DNA of 64,000 nt, taken from assembly GCA_009103225.1 (NCBI GenBank), contig RHPI01000385.1, forward strand, positions 290,332 through 354,331. The letters run 5' to 3'. Shown here piece by piece: positions 48,919 to 60,633 of this stretch; the first letter of the stretch is position 1, and the number at the start of each line of letters is the position of its first letter. A model generated the notes under the pieces. The model had not been told where the DNA came from. It searched no databases and worked only from the letters and a program-made list of their open reading frames with translations. The position numbers and the translations under genes were made by a program. Source of the DNA: Chlorokybus atmophyticus. Its lineage: Eukaryota; Streptophyta; Chlorokybophyceae; Chlorokybales; Chlorokybaceae.

Positions 48919-49640
48919 ACATTGTGCCCATCTGCATGCAAGGTCACACGACCTCGACCTTTGCGTACACTGCAAAGTTTTGTGTCCACGTCTGTGCGCA
49001 AGCCACATGCTTGCTCCCAGTGGCTGCCAACAATGACATCCACGCCTGGCACCTCTACTGGGATGACCAAGAACTTGAGCTGAGCATGATAGCCTTGCAC
49101 ACGCACAGACAAGCGTACAACTCCCCGCACGGGGATCTTAAGCTTGTTTAAGGCAACAACCATGTCATCACACTTGCTGACACGAATGCCTAAGCGTCGC
49201 ACAAGAGATTCACTCACGAAGTTCTCAGGTGTGCCCGTGTCTATCATCAAGATGCACGGCACATGCGCAACAGAAGCCTTGAACAACCTAGTCAAGTGAA
49301 GAGTACTTACCTCATGGATGGCAGGGGGGTCATACAACACACGCATCTGCCCCTTACCTAGCTTGACCTCTCTCAGGACCTGCATGCCTTTAACAAAGCT
49401 GGTCCACAACCCAGGACGCTTGGGTACAACCACGCATGCACTTGTGTTGTGCGCACTCTTGCTCTTGCAATCCACATAGTCACTATGTGCACGGTGCTTG
49501 AGCATGTTTGACAACTCGTCAACAGGTGCATTGAGCAAGACACACTTGCCTGCACAGTAGGCTGCATGAATTGAGTATCTACCTGTACACCCAACTCGTT
49601 CTCCCACACAGCGACATTGCATGGTTGGGGAAGGCGTGAC
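48919..49640 (-). CDS. Element D protease region (truncated at the N)
   Basis: On the minus strand a frame of about 235 codons runs to the N. It contains the aspartic protease signature MIDTGTPENFVSESL at about 49245, followed by VPGVDVIVGSHWEQ and the LCSVRKGRGRVTL segment, which parallels the LCTVKKGRKRVTL segment of element C. The first about 140 codons correspond to the C-family linker between gag and protease. Confidence 0.82.
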
Positions 49641-50396
49641 ATCAAGTCACTGAAAGCACATTGCGTATTTACGTCCACATAGCAGCTAGCCATTGGCAAT
49701 CCCTGTTGTACACATGGCTTCTTGCTCTCTTCATGTCCCTCATACATGAGAGCATGGCCCCGAGCAGCATCAGCTTCAGCTTCACAGAGCTGTGCTTCAC
49801 GGCTACGCTTCCGCTCTCGGTGGTTCTGTACACTTGCATCGACAGATGCACCAACATGTCCCTTACTTGGGATTGCACAGTCAACGATGTCACTTGACCG
49901 TTGCCATTAAGCTATGTTGGCCTCGTGTTGTTGCTGTAACGCTGTTACCTGCTCACACAACGTGGCAACCAAAGTGGTAAGCTGTCGGGTGGTCTTAGCA
50001 ACATCATTGCCCCAAGATACCTCCTCTCTTGCTGTATGCTCTTGCTCAGCCATTGCCACAAAGGTTAGGGCCAACACCACAAGGTGAAGTCCCTGTAACG
50101 TATGCACTCACGCGCACACGCGCGCACACACGCGCACACGCGCAGCTGGTACAGCAACAAGCCAATGCGTGTGTAATGCTGTGTATGTGCAGCAAGAACA
50201 CACAACCAATGCTCAAATCAGCGTGTAGAACGACCCACACCGTGCATGCAAGTGTGCACGCAGCTGGACGCACCAACTAGCATGCACAATCAGCTCAAAA
50301 CCCTGCCATGTAGTGCGTGCAAGCAAAGAATTCAACGCACGCACGGTGCAGCAAGTGCATCAGCTGATGGGCAAGCATGCAAGGCTTTGAATGCAA
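49641..50396 (-). pseudogene. Element D gag remnant and leader
   Basis: A short minus-strand frame from ATG at about 50053 (MAEQEHTAREEV ... TTLVATLCEQVTALQQQ) ends early at 49907. Downstream pieces are in other frames, and no capsid or zinc-knuckle region is recognisable. Gag therefore appears mostly deleted. Positions 50105-50150 carry a CACGCGCACACGCG simple repeat. Confidence 0.55.
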
Positions 50397-50408
50397 GCTC
50401 CGAGTCCA
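50397..50408 (-). promoter_or_regulatory. Element D primer-binding site
   Basis: On the minus strand TGGACTCGGAGC lies one base inside the 5' LTR end. It is continued by TTGC, sharing TCGGAGCTTG with the TRIM array. It is related to, but not identical with, the initiator-Met site of element C. Confidence 0.65.
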
Positions 50409-50409
50409 A

Positions 50410-51430
50410 TGTAACGATACCACTCACTTACTTGCTGGGCGGCTTGGCAAACTTATGCACAAGCACAAGGACTTACTACTGGAAGCCCTACCAGCGTCAC
50501 TGGTGCAGTACCTTGCAGAGGAAGTCACAGCACCGCACCAAGGAAGGAGAGGATGACACCAACCTCTCTACTCAGCTCCCACACACTCACACACTCAAGC
50601 ACACCTCACACACATGTGCAAAGCTGCCACGGACATCACACCCCACATGGGATGAGAGGGAGAGCCCCTTGAACAACTAAACTAGGCACCCCACACACAA
50701 GAGTCGAGTATGCACATGCTGAGCTGCCTTAACACATGTTGAGGCCGTTCCTATACCCTCTCTTTGCTGCTCTCCGACCTAGAACATCCAAGTCCAAGGC
50801 TGCATGCCTTGTCATGGCTGCGTTGACCACAACTCATGTCTAGGGCTGCCACATCAGCCCTTGGACCTCTTTGAACGCCCAAGACTGATCACACATCAGC
50901 CTCGGACATTGTAAACGTCCCTAGCCTGGTCACATCAGCCTAGGACATCCCACACATTATCCTTGGACGCTGTGAACGTCCTTGGCTGGTCACATCAGCC
51001 TAGGACATCATACTCATGCATACATATGCATCCTTATGCATACATATGCGCATATGCACACATATGCGCATGCATGCATATACACGCATACATCTAGTAC
51101 ATACCTCTCATGCACGCATATGCACTCATATGCGTACATGTGCACACATATGCAAACACATGCATACACATGCGGACATATGCACACATATGTCTCTGTA
51201 NTCTGTACCTCACATGATGTCTCATCGGCTATGATCAGCCCTGTGCTTGCCATCATGCCTTGTGTAGTTCATCATGCTCAAGGCGCACAGGCTCTAGAGC
51301 AGACCTACATGAGAGCACACCCACAAGCACTACACACGCTTGCGTAGTGTGGGTCCCCACTTGGTCTCATCTTACATACCACATAAGTAAGGGACAGAGA
51401 ATAATTTTTGCCTGCCCTGTGGGCGTGACA
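50410..51430 (-). repeat. Element D 5' LTR
   Basis: 1021 bp, nearly identical to 37430-38384 but with one extra roughly 60-bp module (about 50949-51008). It has a local duplication TCTGTA-N-TCTGTA at 51195-51207, where an assembly join was made. The flank after 51430 is strongly A/T-rich. Confidence 0.88.
51201..51201. other. Single N: probable assembly join inside LTR
   Basis: TCTGTA occurs on both sides of the N. The other LTR has only one copy at this place (38154-38159), as expected when two contig ends overlap by a few bases and are joined without merging. Confidence 0.75.
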
Positions 51431-52960
51431 ATATCAATGCGATACTGTCACGTCGATGAAATACAATAAATTATTTAAATATATCGTTGTTAAACTGATA
51501 ATATTGCTGTTTACTTTATTGTGATAAGTTCAATAATATATAAAGGCATGTTTTGTAAACATCATGTATTGTACTCACAACCAACGTATGTATTGTCCAT
51601 ATATAGTTTTAATCGGATTCGTATCATCGTATTACAATCCAAATTTTTATAACCAATGAATGAAGCACAGTCGAAGGTAAACATGTTTATTAATTTACTG
51701 TAGCATCGCTATATCTGTTTTTTGTATTAACAGCCAACAGTAAAAAGCAGCTTTACTCAATGTATTCTCACATACAGCTTGTGTTTGTATTATGTCGCGC
51801 ACATTCCCTATAAAGTTGACACGGGTCAAAAACGTTGGATGCTTGCAATGTATTTGTAACACATACTATTGAAGACTTATGGAAAGATGTTACAATGTTG
51901 GTGTATACGCATGAAACACAAATTCCAAGAGCTTGTAACTTGTAACGTATGAACAATGCGAATATTGTAATGCTACTGTATATTATTGCCCACCAGAATG
52001 GTCCACATGTCTTTCAACCGCACTTATATAATATACATCATCCTGTGTGATGTCTTATGATACATTATGTGGTTGCAATCCAATAGTTATCGCAGGATTA
52101 ACTTTGTCAACATTATTGTATATATGTACTCATTTACTCAACGTTTATACCATTAAAACGCATGATATGATGATCAAATGGCAGTATGCAAGAGGATATC
52201 CGCTGACGGTAATGAAGCACCACCTCTATTGACCAATGTTGTGCTATTGCTAAGTCAATCAATGTCTTGATTTCTTATATCACAAATTGATTTTGCAAGT
52301 AGAAATAAATATCTTACTCATATGAGTATGCTTATTAACGCGATAATCTGTTGTTGTGCAACATTTGACTTGATTTATGAAATTTCACATGTCAACGTTT
52401 GGCAGTCGTTAACATGTGAAATCAAGGTTAGTGTGTCTCATTGCTCTGGTGATACTTTGCTCAGCATCAGTAAGAGTGAGTGTTTCATGTTGGTCATCAG
52501 ATGCTGAGCAAACTGTTTGCACATGAAAATGGTTGATCGCACGGTGGAACTTTGCAAAAGTCCACTTCCAGGCAAGCAACATACTTGGCTGGCAACTTCC
52601 CCATAACCTTCCAACAAAATGCAGGCCGCGCGCCGCGAGCGGCGTTTAGCAATCGTCGCTGGCAGCGCTGGCAACGGTCGGCTGCGTTTGAAAACTTGCT
52701 TCGAATCGGACGGCACGATATCGGACATCGGTGCGGTGTCAACCGTCCGATCCACGTGGGGCCGGTGCGTGGGCGTGTCTCAAGCACGCCCCGTCGGGCG
52801 TAACGCGAGCCAACGGAGCGTAATTGACCACGGCGTCATCCAACAAAGCTGCCTGCTTCACGTTGCTCCTGGCGTAGTGACGGGCACGCGTGGTTGGCGG
52901 CGGCGGCAGCGGCGGCGGCAGGAGGAAAGGGGCTGTGGCTGAGGGCTTCGCCTGCCCGTG
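51431..52960. other. A/T-rich island and UBE2C upstream region
   Basis: From 51431 to about 52450 the sequence is visibly much richer in A and T than the rest of the window and has no long open frame. From about 52620 it becomes G/C-rich again, with CG-rich words leading to the E2 gene. That part is probably its promoter and leader. I see no gene in the A/T-rich part. Confidence 0.6.
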
Positions 52961-53613
52961 ATGAACCACGGCATGAGCAACGCCGTTGCGGCCGCCGCGC
53001 CTTCCCCCGTAAGCGCCAAGCATGGAGCGAGGGCGCCAGCGCAACCCGTCGACTCAAACGCCGTCGCCCGCCGCCTGCAGCAGGAGCTCGCCGCCCTCAT
53101 GGTAGGCGTCCTTGTGCTTGTCGTCATTGTCGGCATTGTCATTGCCGTGGTCGTTCCTGTGCATTCTAGCAAACACTTGTGACATGCGCTGGCTTGCAGA
53201 TGAGCGGGGACGCGGGCATATCGGCGTTCCCGGAGGGCGACAGCATCTTGGCGTGGTCGGGGAGGGTAGCAGGGGTGGCGGGCACGCCATACGAGGGGTT
53301 GACATACAAGGTGTCATTGCGCTTCCCCAGCGAATACCCTTACAAGGCGCCGGTCGTGAGGTTTGAGACGTCTTGCTTCCACCCTAATGTGGACGCCCAC
53401 GGCAACGTCTGCCTGGACATCCTCAAGGAGCAGTGGTCCGCCGTCTACAACGTCCGGACCGTCCTTCTCTCCCTGCAAGCCCTCCTTGGCGAGCCTAACA
53501 ATGACAGCCCCCTCAATGGACATGCTGCCGCCCTCTGGTCCAACCAGCAGGAATTCAGAGCCCTCGTGCACAAGAAGTACCGAGAAGCCGAGCAGCCCAA
53601 CAGCAAGCAGTGA
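52961..53613 (+). CDS. UBE2C: Ubiquitin-conjugating enzyme E2-C type (UBE2C / plant UBC19-20)
   Basis: Two exons, 52961-53101 and 53200-53613, give 184 aa. An Ala-rich flexible N-terminus precedes VARRLQQELAALMMSG. This is followed by ISAFPEGDSILAW, YEGLTYKVSLRFPSEYPYKAP, FHPNVD, GNVCLDILKEQWS with the active-site Cys, and VRTVLLSLQALLGEPNNDSP, the stretch that distinguishes E2-C from other E2s. The family works with the anaphase-promoting complex to ubiquitinate cyclins and securin and so drives exit from mitosis. The length and all core residues are normal. The intron falls between the N-terminal helix and the core. The gene converges with the TLDc gene. Confidence 0.95.
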
Positions 53614-54521
53614 GGTACTTGCACAAGCAACAGCTCAACATGAATCGCACACGCACATGAGTTACTGCAGCAGTCGCAAACACAACTCGCTGTTTCGCAG
53701 ACATTTGTGTGCCATGCCACGCGACGCCCCCCACTCCCCCTCTGTAAAGACAACAGAGCACCTCATTTCAGCGCTAGCTTAGCTTAGGTAGGTATTTGGT
53801 TAGGATGAGAGCTTGCAGTGTAGTGGGCGAGACACTCAGACACTGCAGGTCCGATCTGTACAGCCGGACACATGTGCAGCCAGAGGTACTATGTACTGGT
53901 GATAATGCTATACAGTTATTCTTTGATATGTGATGGTCGGTGACTGCATGTATGGTGTGTACACATGGCATTGTGCACTTAGAAACAATGGCAGAGTAAC
54001 ATTGTGCAAGTGTTGTAAGCATGAAATCCTGATAGTGACACTGTCACTAAATTGTCACTTGTTGTGATTGTCATTGTGCATGCATGCACATTATGCAGCA
54101 CATGGGTGCCTCAAGAGCATACAGGCATAAGCACAGTGAGCATATCTGCATGTGGATGTCAATATAGACACGCGTGGATATTGCTAGTATTGTTGAGGAC
54201 TTTTTTGGCCACTTAGTATTGAGGCATAGTGCCATGGTGGGGTGCATGTTGTTGCACTGCAATGTGACGCACATGGTGGCTTCGTTTGCACCTCATGTTT
54301 TCTGGTTGTGTTGTGTGCACACATAAATGACTTGCTGCTATTTGTGTCTACGATCTCAGTAAATAACCATAGCCCTAGTGACATAAGCAATGGAAAGCTG
54401 CACTGTCGATGAGCATGGAAACAACTGCTTGCCAGAGATGACCTGTCACGTGCAGCACCGGTGCAAGTCCACACTTCATCACTTCATGCACTGCTGCCTG
54501 TTCAGTTGACGCCATGGGCGT
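53614..54521. other. Convergent intergenic region (3' ends of E2 and TLDc genes)
   Basis: No coding region is supported. It presumably holds both 3' untranslated regions. TGTAA words near 53742 (+) and others are candidate polyadenylation signals. Confidence 0.45.
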
Positions 54522-56917
54522 CTACTGTTGCCTGATATCTGTTGACAGCATTTTCAACATCTGCTTCTCCGCCGAGTCCGCCCAGTCGCCATACAGCTTC
54601 TTCCTGTCTACCTAGGAACAGAGTGTATTCAGTAACAACAGGACAGCTGTAGCGCACGCAGTACATGAAACAACCTACCTGTCGGCTTTGTTCAATGAAG
54701 AGGTTCTGTCTTTGCTGATGCGCAGCCAGAGCTTCTGCTGCACCGTTCCCACCCAGACCATACACTTGAACATCTATAACTGGCACTTCCAATGCAGTAT
54801 ACCCCTGCACAACTGGCTTGGTGAGTTAGTGAACACATACCAACCCTCCGAAGGACATCTTGTTCTCAACTCACTGCACCTGTTCTGGTAGCAGGCGGCC
54901 AGGGTTGTACGTAGTGTCATGTGCATGATGCTGCAGAGTGACAGCTGTTGAGTCTCTATCCAACCACAGCCGCAGGCCGGAGGCAAGGTCTCCACCGAAC
55001 CCGAGGCCTTCAGGGAGTGTGTTGGCTCGGTAGCCCCCGCCCGCGCTAAGGTGGCAGTACACATATGTGGATCCCTTACGAGAGGTCCTGATCACACGGA
55101 ACTCAGGGCTTACGCTGAACAAGCAGCTGTAAGAAGAACCAAAGAAGGTGTCCTGCTGTTTGAGGCCATCTGGCAGGTACGCGGCAATGACGGCCGTAGT
55201 GCGCGCTTCATCAGGCCGGCGCACTGCGAGCAGCAGCAACACGGGACCTGCATACCCCACCACCTGTACACGTTGAGATGAAGACTGCAGAAACACTGCA
55301 TACTCGGCACCTGCACCGAAACAAAGCATACACATACCTGTGCTGTGAGCCTGTTCAACCCGCTGCCATGAACTGAAGCAGCATAGAGCGGTTCAGGGAC
55401 ATGCCAGCTGGTACTGCCACGGACACCAGCTTGATCCAACAACCAGAACACCTCAGGAGTCAGCAGCGCTGAGCCATGTTGTGGCTGCAAATTCAAAGAT
55501 GTGCCATGCTCCGCAGGTTTGCCAACATCATGATGCGCTGTATCCAGCAATCTCCTCTTCAAATAGCTTGCTGCAATGTCTGCAAGGCCAGGGCTATGAT
55601 CCCCAAGCCATGTTGCTGCGTCGGACATGGAACAACCCTCTGTATGGTCTGATGCAAAAGATGACCCCAACGAGGATGCCACTGATGACGGAGTGTCGGC
55701 AAGTGCAGATGAGCTCATTCGCCAACAAGCATCCACCAGCACCTGTGCAAGCATATCACCGCTTGGCATTGCCAATGTCACGATTGGCCATGTCGTTTTT
55801 AGCACACTGTCTTGAGTCATTGCGGCATAAACACATGAACCTGGTCAAGATTGCAACTCCGACACGCACGCATACGAGCATATGAAACACCAAATCCACG
55901 ACCGCCGCTGTGGATTGCAAGCAAGCAAGATGTGTATGCAAGCGCATGAGATGTGTGGATGTGTACACGTTCATGGCAAGCACATGTTGCAGCCCTTGTC
56001 CACACCACAGTGTTGATTATGATGGAAGAAAGCAGCATATGCATGCATTGCAGCGTACCCTCACACCTCAATATCCTTTTGACAAAGCTTTCCGCTGCTG
56101 TCAGCAAACCCTTCGGCAAGCATGCGCAGTCTGTCAGCTCTGCTGCACGCAGATCCGCACCAGCGAGCTGCACCAGCAGCGAACGCTGCATAGTCGACGC
56201 TGGTAGGCCGCGAAGTGGAAGCAGCAGCAACTTCACTCTGCAAGCGAAGCAAAGTGTGACTCACATGACAACAACAACATCTGACGCAGTCACAAGTCAT
56301 ATGGTATGCATGACCCTACAGTAAACGTAGCGTCTGCTTTCTTTGAGCTTGAGACCAGATCGGTTAAGCAAATATAGCCCTGTAGATGTACCTCCCAGGC
56401 TGAGAGCAGTGCACGCGACGCTTCCTTCCCGAGGTGGACCTGCGCGCAAGCCAGAGGTCAGCATGTTTGCAGCATAAGCGCAGGATCAACAAGCACATGA
56501 AAGTGTATCACATGCAACGTAGAGCGAAGAGTGAGTGAAGAATGAGTTCCCAAGCAGCGCACCACTGTGGATGAGCCCTACCCGCAGCTCAACCAGCGGA
56601 AGAAGCTGCTGCGAGCCAGCTAGCTTCCTGAACAGCGCTTTCAGCGCCACCGCGGCATCCCCGCCGAGCTCTACATCTGCCTCAGCTGCTCTGCCAACTG
56701 TCCTGCTAGACGTAGCCGCCGGCGCCGCCTTCGCCTCCCCGTTGCCCATGTCGCCGACCACAAGGCTTACTGTGGCGCACAGCTCTCTCTTACAAGCAGA
56801 AGCACTCCGATTGCACTCGGTCTTTGCGCCAAGTTCCTGCGCGTCTTGCCGGCACTTGTCTGGCATTGCCCTTGTGGCGTAGCCGGCGATCTCAGCTGCA
56901 TTGACCGTCGAAGGCAT
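54522..56917 (-). CDS. TLDc-domain protein
   Basis: Seven exons on the minus strand: 56917-56582, 56439-56392, 56237-56065, 55806-55338, 55263-54880, 54804-54679 and 54611-54522, giving 541 aa in one frame. The C-terminal about 230 residues form a TLDc domain: LLTPEVFWLLDQ, EPLYAASVHGSGLNRL, GPVLLLLAVRRPD, FFGSSYSCLFSVSPEFRV, a Gly-rich turn, GGDLASGLRLWLDRD, and the closing LEVPVIDVQVYGLGG. The N-terminal half is helical and of unknown fold, with a DYAAFAAG ... SSGKLCQKDIE stretch that looks like a degenerate EF-hand pair. TLDc proteins are linked to oxidative-stress resistance and V-ATPase regulation in other organisms. No function is shown here. The ATG at 56917 opens a long first exon, and an in-phase intron choice near 55300 restores the TLDc fold. 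Confidence 0.85.
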
Positions 56918-57666
56918 TCACGCGAAGCTTGTGGCAGCTGAGCTTGAGTGCAGTGTCGCTGGCGTTGAGCAGGTGGCGCGTGTGGGCGGCGTTGTTGAAG
57001 CGGACGAGGAGATAGTCGTAATGGTTTGAATTTGAACCGGCTGTGCTATGTGTGAGGCTTTTCCGGTTGACTGGAAGGTTGCGAAAGCCGGCGATTTTTT
57101 TTCTGCGGTGTGCTGCTTGGCCAGCTAGATTGACGGGGTGTAGGGCGTAGGAAGCTTTAGCTGGAGCTCAACTTATCTAGTTTGCTGTGGTGAGGACTTT
57201 GCCGAGAGGCGCCACATCAACCGACAGGCAACTGGGCTGGGAGCTATCAACACGCTGCCCGTTCTCGGTACTTTAAACTCTAGGTAGGGTGATCTATCTC
57301 TACAAGCCTGAATTTGTGCATTATCAATTGCAAGCAACTCAATACTGGTCGGCATGTCATGCTGTGGTTCTTGTCATTGTCGAATGCACATGGCATGAAC
57401 CGTATGTACACAAACTATTCCAGCGGTTTGTCGATGTGATGAGTGCAGCTTCTCTTGTAGTGTATTGACAGCCAATGGCCTATGCGATGCGAGTGCGCGT
57501 TGCTATGGTCTCGTCTCTTTACTGTAGGTATCAACCCCATGGCAAGTGGTTTTCATGCGCCATGCAGAGGGACTCACTCCCTAGCTTGTGCACAAACTAG
57601 ATGTGCAACCAAAGGCTTTTAACTTTGCGTTGCTTTGCGTTTGCAGTTAGAAAACGTCTGTCTTCA
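56918..57666. promoter_or_regulatory. Divergent intergenic region, shared 5' side of TLDc and HRD3 genes
   Basis: The two start codons face away from each other across 749 bp, so both promoters should lie here. I see no clear TATA box or CpG-rich core. No gene is supported. Confidence 0.5.
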
Positions 57667-60633
57667 ATGATGGCGCTACTGCGGCGTTTCACCATACTGA
57701 TGCTAGTAGCGCTACTTCTGGTGTCGTTGGGCGCTGTAGCATCAGGCGATGAAAATGAGGTTGTGGCGGATGCACCAGCAGGTCCACTCACTGGCTATGG
57801 GGACTTGAGCGATGACGCTGGTTCAGTGGTGAGTAGCATGTGGTAGTGCGTACCCACTTGGAGGTTGTGGCTTGTTGCCTGTGTAGCAGTGGTTCGGACT
57901 ATTCGCACATGCGCGTGGTATTGAACTAGCATTGCTCTATTAACCGAGCTTGCGCATGCGTGTCGGTCTTTAGGACAACGATGGACCCAAGTCACAGGAG
58001 GCCACTTTTGGTCACAATCAGACAGCTGTGCTAGATGTGGACTGGAGGCTAGCACTTGCGCAGCGTGGGCTAGAACATGTAGACGAGGCTCAAGCGCAGT
58101 ACGCGAACGGCATCAAGCACCTTGTGGACACCCCGACGCGGGATCTGGTTGCGGCTGTGGAGCACTTGCAGCAAGCAGCTGACAAGGGGCATGCTCATGC
58201 GCAATCAACATTGGCATTCTTACACACCGTCGGGCTAGCAGGTAAGCTTTTGTCAACAAGCAAGCACGATGGGCTCACAAACAACTCCATGCGACTTGGG
58301 CATGGCCACCATGCGAGGTTGTACTCTGAGCGTGTTGATGTGGAAACTAAGTTGCAATGATAGGCGTGCAGCAGAACGATGCAGTAGCTGTGCTCTACCA
58401 TGAGTTTGCGGGCAGAGGCGGTAGTGCTCCTTCCCGGATGGCCCTGGCATACAAATTCACGCGGAACCAGGAGTGTGAGGCAGGGTTGCCTCACGCTGCA
58501 GCGGCAGCCGCTGCTGCAATGGCGGCATTTACCAAACCATCGCCTTCCCCGCCTCTGGTAGAAGCTGTGCGGTTATCTCGGGACTCCTTTGCTCCAGATT
58601 CCGATGCAAGTAAGGGCCACCAGGGCGAGCGCGACGAAGCAATTGCGTTTCTTCAGCACTCTGCAGAGCAGGCACGGTTTGTCAACAGAAATGGAGGTAC
58701 TAGCGATGGTGATGTTTTTAGCAGGTGCTTACTTTCACCATCATTGCAGGGGGATGCCGAGGCAGCACATGCCATGGCAAATCTTCATTATTGGGGTGCG
58801 CGCGGGGTCACGCGCGACCATGCACGAGCTGCAAGGCTTTATCTGCAGGTTGTGCTCAAAGCACTCTTTCATTGACACAGTGGTAGTCGTCCTGACACGT
58901 GTCTTGAATGTCTTTTACCTACAGGCGGCAGAAGCTGGGGATGCGGATGCAGCTGTCTCGCTTGGTGAAATGAACGCCCGCGGCGTCGGCGTGCCACTGA
59001 ACTATTCAGAGGCCCGACGCCTGTTTGAGTCAGCGTCTAAGAGACATCCGGGCGCTCTCAATGGGTTAGGCTATCTCTATGCGTATGGACGTGGAGTGAC
59101 AAGAGACTACACCAAGGCAAGTTTGGTTGTGTTGCTGGGTTGTTACAGCCAGCAACTGTTGCAGCACCCAGTCTGCTGTGGCGTCAACAAGCTTGTCCCA
59201 CAGGCACTACAGCTGTTTCATCAGGCAGCACATAATGGGTCCTTCGACGCCATGTACAACCTTGGCATGATGCACTACAAGGGACTTGGAGTTCTGAAAG
59301 ACTATCGTGCAGCTGTGGAGCACTTTCAACGAGCCGCTACTGGCAGGCATCTTGGTGCCGTCTACATGCTGGCCAAGATGCATCACACAGCGCAGGTGAT
59401 TAACATGCTTGGACTTTCAAATACCTATGTCTTTAGCAGCGCGCGGGCACAGTGCATACCAATTTGGATATATGTGTTCACACACTTCCGCATGTAAGCT
59501 TTCAAGCAAGGCTGATGCAGCTCTATGGAGTTATGCTGTGTTTGTGTTTTAAGCTATACAAGCTGCCCTCAGCACCACGTTGTTTTGAAGAGGCTGAGTG
59601 GCACATAACACATATGTGCAGGGTGTCCCACGGTCATGTTCTGTAAGCATGCGCTTGTACAAAGATGTTTCTGAGAGGGGACCCTGGGGGTACTTGCTGC
59701 GGTGGGCTCATGAGCGCTACATGGACGGCGATGGCGAGGCTGCCCTGTTACTGTACCTTCGTGCCGCAGAGCTTGGCTACGAAGTGGCTCAAAGCAATGC
59801 CGCCTGGTTATTGGAAAGGTAGTTCTTGCCACTTGTAAAGGTCCACATGTATTGCTTTGGTTGAGTGTTCTGCTCACAGGGGTGCTGGCCTTCGCAGTTT
59901 GCAGACCAAGACTGCACATGTGTACAATAAGTGTTGTGATGGACTCGCTTGGTTGGGCTGATACGTTTTCTGGCTGTGCAGGGGTTACGGGCGCGATCTT
60001 GGCGCAGACAGCAACTTACGCATACGCCTCGCACAACGGCTCTGGCGCTGGGCGGCAGACCAAGGCAACGTGCAGGCTATACTGCACGTGGGTGATGCTC
60101 ACTACTATGGCGAGGGAACTTCCGTGGATTACATGCGCGCAGTGGCAGCCTACCAGCAGGCTGCACAGTTGAACAGTGCGCAGGTGCGATGGGCATATGT
60201 GTTTCATACGTTGTGTTGTGTTCAAGCTCATTTCTGCCACCATGCACTGATGTTGTAATGCACTGCTGATGCGAGTGCTTGTGGGCGCCAGGCGATGTTC
60301 AATCTAGGGAGCATGCAGGAGAGGGGGCAGGGCCTGCCCAAGGACTTGGAGCTGGCAAAGCGTTACTACGACAGCGCACTGCAGGCCAACTCTGAGGCGT
60401 ATGTGCCAGCCACGGTCGCGCTTACGGTGCTGTGGCTACGGATGCATGGCTTCGACAGCACGATTGACTCGCTCATACGCGTCGCACGTGACGCTGTTGA
60501 CTGGGGCCTAAAGGACAGCAACGCCATTGTGGTGTCGCTGGTGGTAGCGCTTCTCACCGTCATGTACCTGCGGCACCAGCGCGCCCGTCAACAACGGCGC
60601 TTGGAAGCAGAACTGCCGCCCCGAGAGGACTAG
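57667..60633 (+). CDS. SEL1L/HRD3-like ER-associated degradation protein
   Basis: Exons: 57667-57828, 57974-58241, 58364-58671, 58750-58848, 58925-59116, 59204-59395, 59622-59818, 59982-60183 and 60292-60633 (653 aa). A signal peptide ([22 protein letters not shown]) is followed by many SEL1 repeats, such as [51 protein letters not shown] and [13 protein letters not shown]. The HRD3-specific [16 protein letters not shown] and SNAAWLLER segments follow, then a C-terminal membrane helix ([16 protein letters not shown]) with a basic cytosolic tail. This is the topology of HRD3, which partners the HRD1 ubiquitin ligase and presents misfolded glycoproteins. Two introns (58672-58749 and 59117-59203) have GC-AG borders and would also read through in frame. 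An in-frame upstream ATG at 57601 would weaken the signal peptide. Confidence 0.9.

Larger units (their letters stand above)
37430..51430 (-). mobile_element. Element D: minus-strand Ty3/gypsy chromovirus, split by element C
   Basis: Its LTRs are 37430-38384 (3') and 50410-51430 (5'). On the minus strand they start TGTCACGCCC and end ATCGTTACA. Flanking 5-mers are ATATT and ATATC, an imperfect target duplication. The order on the minus strand is 5' LTR, primer-binding site, degenerate gag, protease, [element C and its derivative, 41680-48917], RT, RNase H, integrase, chromodomain, polypurine tract (38385-38395), 3' LTR. Several stops and one frameshift in RT/RNase H indicate a decayed copy, but the integrase frame is open for 614 codons. 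Confidence 0.88.

Noticed and set aside
55264-55337. Continuous coding through the middle of the TLDc gene with a very short (27-35 bp) intron
   Set aside because: Using the acceptor at 55264 gives a 74-bp intron, keeps phase and restores the TLDc fold.
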